Under the pieces are notes generated by a model. The model worked only from the letters and a program-made list of their open reading frames with translations. It was not told the origin of the DNA and did no database searches. DNA of 23,387 nucleotides, from contig JACCUU010000091.1 of the NCBI GenBank assembly GCA_013811645.1, positions 1 through 23,387 on the forward strand, in the 5' to 3' direction. Of the stretch, positions 17,101 through 23,110 are shown one piece after another (the stretch's first letter is position 1; the number at the start of each line of letters is the position of its first letter). The translations under genes and the position numbers were made by a program. This stretch comes from Actinomycetota bacterium. GTDB lineage: Bacteria; Actinomycetota; Thermoleophilia; Gaiellales; Gaiellaceae.

Positions 17101-18528
17101 CTGGGCTCGAGAGAGGTCCGAGAACGGGTACGCGCGACGGACGAGCGCGTGCAGCTCGTCCACCGAGATCTCCTCGTCGGCGCAGATGGCGACGATCTGC
17201 TGGGAGAGAACGTCGAGCGTGTTTCGGGGAATGCGCGTCTCCTCGATCGCGCCCTCGCGCATCGCGCGCGCCACAACCGCGCACTCGAGCAGGTCGGCCC
17301 GGAACTTGGGGAAGATGCGGCCCCGCGACACCGAGTGCAGGTCGTGCCCCGCTCGCCCCACGCGTTGCAGCCCACGGGCGACCGACTTCGGGCTCTCGAC
17401 CTGGATGACGAGGTCGACGGCGCCCATGTCGATGCCGAGCTCGAGCGAGGACGTGGCAACGAGACACGGGATCCGGCCGGCCTTCAGGAGCTCCTCCACG
17501 ACGATTCGCTGCTCACGCGCGAGCGACCCGTGGTGGGCGCGCGCGATCTCCTCCCCGGCGAGCTCGTTCAGCCGCAGCGCGAGCCGCTCCGCGAGCCGGC
17601 GGTTGTTGACGAAGACGATCGTCGAGCGGTGCTGCCTGACGAGGTCGAGAATGGCGGGGTAAATGGACGGCCAGATCGAGCGGCTCGACTGCTCGGCTGT
17701 ACCTTGCGCAAGATCGGAATCCGCTAGCGCGGACTCCGACCGCGCGAAAACCCCTGAAGGCGGCCGCTCTGCGGCCGCTGCCGTAGTACGCGAGTCCGCG
17801 AGCGGCGGCACGGAGAGATCCGCAGTCGACCCGAGCTCGCGCATGTCCTCGAGCGGAATCACGACCTCGAGATCGAGCTCCTTCCGCGTGCCCGCGTCCA
17901 CGAGCTCGATCTCCCGCTCCGAGCCTGCGACGAAGCGGCCGATTTCGACAAGCGGGCGCTGCGTCGCCGAGAGGCCGATGCGTTGGAAGGGGCGCTCGAC
18001 CAGGCCTTCGAGCCGCTCCAGCGACAGCGCGAGGTGCGCTCCGCGCTTGGTTCCGGCAACCGCGTGCACTTCGTCCAGGATCACCGTCTCGATGCCGCGC
18101 AAGGTCTCGCGCGCCTGGGAGGTGAGGAGTAAGAAGAGCGACTCGGGGGTAGTGATGAGGATGTCCGGCGGCGTCTTCTGCATCCGTCGCCGCTCGTCCG
18201 CGGGTGTGTCGCCAGTGCGCACGCCGACGGAGAGCTCCGAAGCAAGACCTGCAAGCGGGCTCCGGAGGTTGCGCTCGATGTCGTAGTTGAGCGCCTTGAG
18301 CGGGGAGACGTACAAGAGCCGGAGGCCCTCGCCGGGCGACGCGTTCAGCCGGTCGATCCCGATCAGGAACGCCGCGAGCGTCTTCCCCGAGCCGGTCGGC
18401 GCCTGGATGAGAACGTTTCCGCCCTCCGCGATCGCAGGCCACCCGAGCGCCTGGGCCGGAGTCGGCCCGGCGAACGCCCGCTCGAACCACTTCCTCGTTC
18501 CGGGCGAGAAAGCATCGAGCGCGGCCAT
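14155..18528 (-). CDS. lhr: Lhr-family ATP-dependent DNA helicase
   Basis: This large superfamily 2 helicase of 1457 residues is close to the length of mycobacterial Lhr, a DNA-damage-induced 3'-to-5' helicase. Lobe 1 has Walker A APTGSGKT (43-50), the DEVH box (152-155) and SAT (187-189). Lobe 2 has HHGS, SSLELGIDMG and QRVGRAGH (388-395). The winged-helix, beta-barrel and long C-terminal domains of full-length Lhr follow. Residues 251-273, between the lobes, are encoded by a palindromic repeat element in frame. TACCCT lies 6 nt before ATG 18528, suggesting a leaderless mRNA; GGGGA is too close to serve as a Shine-Dalgarno. The gene diverges from a DNA glycosylase across a 20-bp inverted repeat. 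Confidence 0.95.
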   Translation of the reverse strand: MAALDAFSPGTRKWFERAFAGPTPAQALGWPAIAEGGNVLIQAPTGSGKTLAAFLIGIDRLNASPGEGLRLLYVSPLKALNYDIERNLRSPLAGLASELSVGVRTGDTPADERRRMQKTPPDILITTPESLFLLLTSQARETLRGIETVILDEVHAVAGTKRGAHLALSLERLEGLVERPFQRIGLSATQRPLVEIGRFVAGSEREIELVDAGTRKELDLEVVIPLEDMRELGSTADLSVPPLADSRTTAAAAERPPSGVFARSESALADSDLAQGTAEQSSRSIWPSIYPAILDLVRQHRSTIVFVNNRRLAERLALRLNELAGEEIARAHHGSLAREQRIVVEELLKAGRIPCLVATSSLELGIDMGAVDLVIQVESPKSVARGLQRVGRAGHDLHSVSRGRIFPKFRADLLECAVVARAMREGAIEETRIPRNTLDVLSQQIVAICADEEISVDELHALVRRAYPFSDLSRAQLENVLDMLAGRYPSDEFAELRPRIVWDRTAGIVRGRTGARRLAVTNAGTIPDRGLFGVYLVGDGGRVGELDEEMVYEAREGQTFVLGASTWRIEDITRDRVLVSPAPGVPGVAPFWKGEGVGRPAELGERIGRASRELVSLSDDEAQAALTREYHLDTRAARNLVTYLREQEAATGVVPSDRSIVVERFRDEIGDWRVCVLTPFGGRVHAPWAMALAARLRDSLGVDAQSIWSDDGIALHFPDADVPPPLADLLLDPGDVEELVIAELGQSALFGSRFRENASRALLIPRRRPGQRTPLWQQRLKAQSLLQVARRYPQFPIVLETYRECLQDVFDLPALRGILKGIQTRELDLVEVETASASPFASSLLFDYVATYMYEDDTPPEERRAQALSLDRGLLRELMGAEELRELLDLGAIEQVEASLRLMPRNADELHDLLRRAGPLLDGEYDRGFAETLLRERRAIRVRLGEVEPLAAVEDAGLVRDAFGAVPPGGVPNVFLEQVPDALSVVLRRYARTHGPFTTAEAAARFGLELDKAEGELEGLEHDEKLVRGELRPGGTEREWCDPDVLRRIRRATLAVLRREVEPADQAALGRFLPAWHGIGRRQTLREALVPLQGLALPVSLWESDVLPRRVPAYRPADLDALCASGDVIWVGAGLDRVAVYFREDAALLGSPAGEVPPEGSVHSSIRAALGAGALFWADLLARTELEPSDALTGLWDLVWTGEVTNDSWAPLRASRRYDAPRPERNRRRFLRSRTSAPSPTQGRWSLATSLFPEQPDRRALAELLLERQGIVTRDGVRGEGVKGGYGAVYGELRALETLGVCRRGYFVEGLGGAQFALPGAVERLRELRTEAREVRERDALVLAAADPAQPYGAAVPWPRRAGARAARVAGAWVVLVDGEAVLFVERGGRSLVPLREPDPEWLRPALASLVAHVRSGGAKRLAVERFDGVPVIETEAMSLLVESGFLAGPRRAVLRP
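17712..17778 (+). repeat. Two-hairpin palindromic repeat, copy 3, inside lhr
   Basis: Stem 1 is TCGGAATCCGC-TAGC-GCGGACTCCGA (17714-17739, one mismatch). The linker is CGCGCGAAAACCCCTGAAG. Stem 2 is a perfect GCGGCCGC-TCT-GCGGCCGC (17760-17778). It is oriented opposite to lhr and is read through in frame by it. Alignment with copies 1 and 2 is clear across both stems and the linker. Confidence 0.85.
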
Positions 18529-18534
18529 TTCCCC

Positions 18535-18540
18535 AGGGTA
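18535..18540 (-). promoter_or_regulatory. Probable -10 element of lhr
   Basis: TACCCT on the minus strand fits TAnnnT and ends 6 nt before ATG 18528, consistent with transcription starting at or near the start codon. No properly spaced Shine-Dalgarno sequence is present. Confidence 0.4.
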
Positions 18541-18551
18541 CCGCGCCGGTT

Positions 18552-18637
18552 TAGATGCTTGATCGGGAATTCACGGCGGGCCGGATGACGGCCACGGCAC
18601 GGCGCCGGCGGCGCGTCAATTCCCGATCAAGCATCTA
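18552..18637. repeat. 20-bp inverted repeat between lhr and the glycosylase gene
   Basis: The right arm AATTCCCGATCAAGCATCTA (18618-18637) is the exact reverse complement of the left arm at 18552-18571. The arms are separated by 46 bp, and a further ACG/CGT match lies one mismatch inside. Each arm points toward one of the two divergent genes. The right arm overlaps the glycosylase -10-like TACACT, and the left arm ends 11 bp upstream of the lhr -10-like TACCCT. A shared operator or twin upstream promoter element is likely. Confidence 0.85.
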
Positions 18638-18641
18638 CACT
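18636..18641 (+). promoter_or_regulatory. Probable -10 element of the DNA glycosylase gene
   Basis: TACACT fits TAnnnT and ends 7 nt before GTG 18649. There is no Shine-Dalgarno sequence. It overlaps the last two bases of the right arm of the inverted repeat, so a protein bound there would contact the core promoter. Confidence 0.45.
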
Positions 18642-18648
18642 CAAATCC

Positions 18649-19224
18649 GTGCCGGACGCGGTCTACTTCACCGATTCGGACGAGGCGAACGCGCTGATCG
18701 CCCAGGAGCCGCTCGCGCTCCTCATCGGCTTCGCGCTCGACCAGCAGATCACCGTGCAGACCGCGTTCTTGGGCCCGCTCAAGCTGAAGCAGCGCGTCGG
18801 GTCCCTCGACGCGGCTGCGATTGCCTCGATGGACCCGCAGGAGCTCGAGGAGACATTCCGCCAGCGCCCCGCGATCCACCGCTTTCCCGGCGCAATGGCG
18901 CGCCGCGTTCAGGACCTCTGCGCGTTCGTCGCTGAGGAGTACGACGGTGACGTGAAGCGCGTGTGGACGGACGCGACGAATGCGGCTGACCTCCGCCGTA
19001 GGATCGGCGCGCTCCCTGGCTTCGGGAAGATGAAGGTGACCGGGCTCGGCTCGGTTCTCGCGCTCAGATTCGGCGTGGAGGCCGCAGCGGAGCTCGTCCC
19101 CGAGCATCCGACACTGGGCGGCGTCGACTCGCCCGAGGCGCTCGCCGAGTACCAGGCGCAGAAGCGGGCCTACAAGAGCGCCCGTCGAGGGCAAGATCGA
19201 GCACCTGCCCAGCCGGCAAGATAG
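18649..19224 (+). CDS. HhH-GPD-type base excision DNA repair protein
   Basis: This 191-residue protein has the all-helical HhH-GPD fold of base-excision DNA glycosylases, in the small actinobacterial branch that lacks an iron-sulfur cluster. The helix-hairpin-helix motif is LPGFGKMKV (122-130). DQQITVQTAF near residues 31-40 fits the conserved DQQI helix of the branch. The catalytic Asp cannot be placed with certainty; D160 in TLGGVDSPEAL is one candidate. It probably removes a damaged base, with unknown specificity. The start is GTG 18649, with a -10-like TACACT 7 nt upstream. It is divergent from lhr, another repair gene, with a shared inverted repeat between them. Confidence 0.85.
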   Translation: MPDAVYFTDSDEANALIAQEPLALLIGFALDQQITVQTAFLGPLKLKQRVGSLDAAAIASMDPQELEETFRQRPAIHRFPGAMARRVQDLCAFVAEEYDGDVKRVWTDATNAADLRRRIGALPGFGKMKVTGLGSVLALRFGVEAAAELVPEHPTLGGVDSPEALAEYQAQKRAYKSARRGQDRAPAQPAR

Positions 19225-19388
19225 CCCGCAACGACCGACGCCCTGGCGCCCGAATCGCCTGGGGAACTCGGGCCTGCCCCCTCGCTAAATGCGCGAATCT
19301 CGCAATGAGTCGATAACGGGTTCCTGCGCAAGCTCATGGAGGACTGCCTGAACGCGCTCGTCCACTGCGGTCGCGGCTAGCTCCTCCA

Positions 19389-19420
19389 CCTCGAGGGGCA
19401 GGAACCCCCTGCTCCCGAGG
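19389..19420. terminator. 13-bp bulged hairpin before the secreted-protein gene
   Basis: CCTCG plus GGGGCAGG pair with CCTGCTCC plus CGAGG around a 5-nt AACCC loop. There is one bulged A and one G-T (wobble) pair. A short TTT follows on the plus strand. It may terminate the glycosylase transcript before the next promoter. Confidence 0.45.
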
Positions 19421-19447
19421 GTTTACCGAGCCATCACAGAGCGCCGC

Positions 19448-19453
19448 TACGGT
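19448..19453 (+). promoter_or_regulatory. Probable -10 element of the secreted-protein gene
   Basis: TACGGT fits TAnnnT and ends 8 nt before GTG 19462, with no Shine-Dalgarno sequence between them. Confidence 0.35.
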
Positions 19454-19461
19454 GGTGCGCC

Positions 19462-21636
19462 GTGCGCTGCTCCCGCCTCCTCTCCGCCTCGCTGCTCGTG
19501 CTCGTCGCGAGCGTGTGCCTCGCCGGCGAGGCCAGTGTCGGCACGGCGGCCGAGCGCGCGCCTGTCGAGCCGGTCGCGTCCCTCGAGCCGGCCAAGACCG
19601 CCCGCCTCTGGAGCACGATCGTCTCCGGGCACGCGCCCCAGTTGCGCGCTCAGGTCGAGTGCCGACCTCTGCGCGGGATCTTCTACGCCGCGTCCGACTG
19701 GCTCCGTCTGGCTACGAAGCTCGCCGCATCGGCGTCTGGATGCGCGGAGTACTACGTCTCGGTCCCACCCCTCGTCTCCGACAAAACGACGTTCCGACGC
19801 GACCAGGCGTGGCGCATCCGCGCGCTCGGCCCCAACTTCCACGCGATGGCGGAGATCCACTTCGCGACCTGGAGCCGCTGGGCGCAGATCACGGGCAACT
19901 CGTGGCACACAGCCGGCGTGACGGCGCGGGAGCGGATGGCGGCTGCAGGGTACGACGTCGCGCTCGGGGACACATGGGCGCTGAACGAGCTCACCTCCGC
20001 GGTGCGCCGAGGAGACGGCAGCGCCCGCACCAACGTCCGTGAGTTCCTGCGCGGCCTCTACGAAGGCGACGGGACGCGCCGGACGCGCGGAACGGTGCTC
20101 GTCATCGGTTTCGGACAGCGCACGGGCGACGTCTCCGTCTACCAGAGCACGCTCCAGAGCTGGCTCGCGGACATCGGTTTCTGGACGGACATGACGACCT
20201 ACGTGAGCGACTGGTCGCAGGAGGCGTACGGCGACCTGCGGAGCCACGCCGTCCCGGGAGTGCCCGTCTCGGAGCGGCGCGAATACCTCAACGACTACCT
20301 GCAGCACAAGCTCGTCCTCGCCGGAGTCGGGCCGGGCGTCATCGAGCCGTCGCGCGCGTATCTGCGGGAGGCCTACAGCCCCCTCGCGAACGGCGCCTGG
20401 CCGAGGGAGTCGGCATGGGGCTGGACGATGGTCCCCGCGGAGCAGATGGCCGCGTACGTGTCGGCGCAGGTCAACGCGATGCGCCACTTCAGCGCGTCCT
20501 CGGGTCAGGCGCGTGACCACTGGGGCTTCGCGTGGGCGCCGCGCAACACGATCGGTCTCTCGAACGCCGACTTCGGAGCGCAGACGGGTCGGATCCTCGA
20601 CCGCATGGCCGCCGCGATCCGCGACTCCGGAGACGTCGTCGAGCCCGAGAACCCAGGGAGCGGCGCCTGCGGATCACCGGGACAGGAGACGCTCTGCCTG
20701 GTGGACGTCGCCGAGGCGCGCCACAACGAGAGCTGGCGCGCGTTCCGCGCCTGGACGCAGGCCGTGCTATCGATCGGCAACGGCACGCAGACCATCTCAG
20801 CGGGGACACCGTCGGCGCCGATGAGCATCACCCTCGCGACCGGAACCGGGCTCCCGGTGACGACCGGGGACGCGCGGACGGTGACGCTTCGCTCGAGCTC
20901 CGCGACGGGTGCGTTCTCGACGAGCCCCGAGGGCCCGTGGACGAGCACGCTCGCTCTCACCGTCGCGCCGCGGGCGAGCGTCGCCTTCTACTACCGGGAC
21001 ACGCAGGCGGGGCGCCACACGCTCACCGCGTCGGCCGAAGGCGTCACGGCCGGGACGCAGGTCGTCACCGTCGTCGCCGGACCGGCCGCCGCGATCGCCG
21101 TCACTCCAGGCACGTCCCAGGTTCGCGCACGCGCAGCTCGAAGGCTGGTCGCGACCGCGACTGACGCCTTCGGGAACACCGCCGCCGCGACCGTGACGTG
21201 GCGTGTGCGGCCGGCCGCCCTCGGGACGATCGAGCCGGCCGCCGCGGGCGCGGCGACGTTCATGGCGGGTCGGCTTCTCCGCACCGGAACGATCACGGGC
21301 ACCGCCGGAACGCTCTCGGGCACCGCATCGGTGACCGTCGTCCCGGGAACGCTCCGTATCGGCGCGATCGCCTTCCTGCCGGGGAAGCGCTCGCTGCGTG
21401 TCGTCGTGACGGCCGTCGACGGTGCGCGCCGGCCCGTCTCGGGAACGTCCGTGCGAGCGCTCGTCAGGCTCGAGGGGAAGCGGCACGTCGTGGCCCGAGG
21501 ACGAACCGGCGCCGCCGGCAAGACGATGCTCCGCACGCCCATCGGGCGCGGCTGCTTCACGGTCGCGATCACCCGCGCCGCCGCGCCAGGGTTCGTCTGG
21601 GATCGGCGCACTCCACGCAACCGCGTTTGCGCCTGA
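19462..21636 (+). CDS. Secreted protein: unidentified N-terminal domain plus Ig-like domains
   Basis: This is a 724-residue exported protein. Residues 1 to about 22 form a signal peptide (basic MRCSR, hydrophobic LLSASLLVLVASVCLAG). Residues about 45-410 form a domain I do not recognise. It contains EYYVSVPPL, HAMAEIHF, a WALNELTSAV segment and FAWAPRN, with Trp-rich strand-like segments that could be a glycoside-hydrolase-like barrel. Residues about 440-640 carry Ig-like repeats of the kind seen in bacterial surface proteins (FYYRDTQAGRHTLTASAEG, VVAGPAAAIAVTPG, ATDAFGNTAAATVTW). A basic C-terminal domain ends in RNRVCA with no cell-wall anchor or membrane segment. The start is GTG 19462. 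It is convergent with the broken PA14 gene. Confidence 0.8.
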   Translation: MRCSRLLSASLLVLVASVCLAGEASVGTAAERAPVEPVASLEPAKTARLWSTIVSGHAPQLRAQVECRPLRGIFYAASDWLRLATKLAASASGCAEYYVSVPPLVSDKTTFRRDQAWRIRALGPNFHAMAEIHFATWSRWAQITGNSWHTAGVTARERMAAAGYDVALGDTWALNELTSAVRRGDGSARTNVREFLRGLYEGDGTRRTRGTVLVIGFGQRTGDVSVYQSTLQSWLADIGFWTDMTTYVSDWSQEAYGDLRSHAVPGVPVSERREYLNDYLQHKLVLAGVGPGVIEPSRAYLREAYSPLANGAWPRESAWGWTMVPAEQMAAYVSAQVNAMRHFSASSGQARDHWGFAWAPRNTIGLSNADFGAQTGRILDRMAAAIRDSGDVVEPENPGSGACGSPGQETLCLVDVAEARHNESWRAFRAWTQAVLSIGNGTQTISAGTPSAPMSITLATGTGLPVTTGDARTVTLRSSSATGAFSTSPEGPWTSTLALTVAPRASVAFYYRDTQAGRHTLTASAEGVTAGTQVVTVVAGPAAAIAVTPGTSQVRARAARRLVATATDAFGNTAAATVTWRVRPAALGTIEPAAAGAATFMAGRLLRTGTITGTAGTLSGTASVTVVPGTLRIGAIAFLPGKRSLRVVVTAVDGARRPVSGTSVRALVRLEGKRHVVARGRTGAAGKTMLRTPIGRGCFTVAITRAAAPGFVWDRRTPRNRVCA

Positions 21637-21657
21637 GCGAGCGCGGCGACGCAAACG
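21624..21657 (+). terminator. Hairpin overlapping the stop of the secreted-protein gene
   Basis: CGTTTGCG (21624-21631) pairs with CGCAAACG (21650-21657) across an 18-nt loop holding the TGA stop. It is a plausible but weak terminator. Confidence 0.3.
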
Positions 21658-21863
21658 GGCGCGAATCCGCACCCCAAATCCACCGACGTGCCACAGAACG
21701 CGCCATGCCCTCGACGTGCACGGAGAGGAAGGCGCGGCCGTCGTCGCCTTCTTGGCGCCTACTCGGGCGATAGCCGCCCCGTTTTTCGACGGTGGCCGCC
21801 GGCTGAGCCCGCGCCGCCGTGTGCGGACTCCAGCGGTGCCGGATCTCGACCGAACTCGGGAAG

Positions 21864-21878
21864 CCGGCGGTACGCCGG
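21864..21878 (-). terminator. Hairpin after the broken PA14/malectin gene
   Basis: CCGGCG-GTA-CGCCGG is a perfect 6-bp stem starting 3 nt past the restored TGA stop at 21882-21884 on the minus strand. Its position supports the restored C-terminus as the true gene end. Confidence 0.4.
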
Positions 21879-21881
21879 TAA

Positions 21882-22889
21882 TCACGAGATCTCGACGAAG
21901 CAGATCTTGTTGTTCGCTGCTCCGGACCCGTTTCGAGATCGTTAGCCGGCCGTCGCTGACCGTCACGCTCGAAGTAACGTCGAACCACCTGGTCGACGCG
22001 CTCGGCGTGCCGCTGAGGGCGAGGACACCCTCGACGTTCAGCCGGAAGACGCCGTCGAAGTGCGCGGCGTCACCCGCGACAACGCGAACCGTGTACGTCC
22101 CGTTCGGGACGACGATCTCCCAGACCGCGTTGGGGTTCGCCGGCTTTTGCAGGTGCGTGAGCGTGTCGTAGCGCTGATCGGGCGAGTTGGTCGCGTTGCG
22201 GTCCCGTGTCTGCGCGGTGTTGTCGGCGTTCCAGCCGAAGCGCTCGCCCCCGGAGCGGAGCCCTAACACGGCACGGGCGTCGGGAAGGTACCCGGCGGGC
22301 ACGGCCGCCCCAGCGGGCTGGAAGTTGATCCGCGCACCGAAGCGAGGATCGAGCGCCGACTGCTGGATCACGGTCTTCGCCGTCGAGGGTCCGCTCCAGA
22401 GCAGCCGGGCGACCGCATCGCCGCCGCGCTCGTAGAACTCCATCCGGATCGCGTACCTCACGCCCCCGGTGAGACTGATCGTGCCGGAGTTCTCGGTCCG
22501 AGCGTGGTCGGTCCAGTTGTTCACGACCTGCTGCCCGTTCACCCAGAGACGGACGCCGTCGTCGCTCTCGGTGAAGAACGTGTACGTGCCGCTCGCCGCC
22601 GGCTGCACCGCTCCCCACCCAGCGGACGCTGAACGTGTCCGCCGCGATCCCGGTTGCCGGCCCGCCCGCCCGCGCCCCAGACGAAGTCGACCGTGGGGTC
22701 GATGCGGCTCACCGTTGCCCCGGTGAGGTCGACGTTGTCGTAATAGGTCGCGGATCCCGGCTCCTCCGTCACGGCCCGCCATCAGGAGCAACACGCGGTC
22801 GCGCGCCCCCTTTCAGTACGAGCCGGAGGTGGCCGTCGCCGTCGACGAATGGCCCCCTGTCTGGATCCCCGCCACGCTCTGACTGTCAT
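21882..22889 (-). pseudogene. PA14 plus malectin-like carbohydrate-binding protein, broken by several frameshifts
   Basis: In N-to-C order the pieces read: a short lead (FVDGDGHLRLVLKG), a PA14 domain (SATYYDNVDLTGATVSRIDP, then TGIAADTFSVRWVG, then TYTFFTESDDGVRLWVNGQ), and a malectin-like domain (INFQPAGAAVPAGY, WNADNTAQTRDRN, NGTYTVRVVAGDAAHFD), ending in NNKICFVEIS and a stop. These domains bind or sit beside cell-surface sugars. The pieces lie in different frames. Removing one base in each of the runs at 21931-21933, 22613-22616, 22659-22673, 22775-22777 and 22806-22810 restores a continuous protein; a sixth site at 22853-22857 is likely. The upstream limit is unclear and no signal peptide was found. 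It is either a decayed gene or a local run of sequencing errors. Confidence 0.75.
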
Positions 22890-22909
22890 CTCAGGCAACG
22901 AATCACGCT

Positions 22910-23092
22910 CTACCCGTTCGGGAGAAGTCGCTCCTGTCCAACTCCTCCAGCATCCACGAGCGTCAGTCCCTCGCGCTGGCAGACGCGCTCGATACTTTGC
23001 CGCTGAAGCTCGGGACTCAGGAACGAGTCAGCGCCGCGGCCGCCCACGCGCGACACCCGGACGTAGCCTATGGCCTTGGTCCTGGTATTCAC
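22910..23092 (-). pseudogene. N-terminal remnant of a serine recombinase
   Basis: GTG 23092 is preceded by GGGAGG with a 5-nt spacer and opens a 60-residue frame. AIGYVRVSRVGGRGADSFLSPELQRQ matches the N-terminus of resolvase/invertase serine recombinases, with the catalytic Ser expected in YVRVS. The frame leaves the family after LTLVD. The next frame continues LEELDRSDFSRTGRA and then stops, so a frameshift has cut the gene early. The rest of the catalytic domain and all of the DNA-binding part are absent, and the broken PA14 gene follows within about 20 bp. It is therefore inactive unless the sequence is wrong. It marks past mobile-element activity here. Confidence 0.75.
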
Positions 23093-23110
23093 CGACGCCT
23101 CCCAATCATC

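Larger units (their letters stand above)
19225..19461. other. Intergenic region with a strong hairpin
   Basis: No convincing gene is seen in this gap. A minus-strand frame 19285-19389 (GTG start, 34 codons, helical composition) could be a remnant but has no support. The main feature is the bulged hairpin at 19389-19420. A -10-like TACGGT at 19448-19453 precedes the next gene. Confidence 0.5.

Noticed and set aside
16381..17727. Plus-strand frame of 448 codons opposite lhr
   Set aside because: Antisense shadow of a helicase with all motifs intact.
18561..18575. Inverted repeat arms (GATCGGGAATT) as a member of the palindromic repeat family (GATCGGAATCC)
   Set aside because: Similarity is limited to about 8 bases; spacing, linker and second hairpin are absent.
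19285..19389. 34-codon minus-strand frame between the glycosylase and secreted-protein genes
   Set aside because: It has coherent helical composition but no ribosome site, no recognised relatives and no coupling; it could be a remnant or chance.
20797..22794. Minus-strand frame of 665 codons as one intact gene
   Set aside because: Only its middle third has real domains (PA14 and malectin). Its beginning and its long tail under the secreted-protein gene are out-of-frame shadow; the true gene ends at 21882 in another frame.
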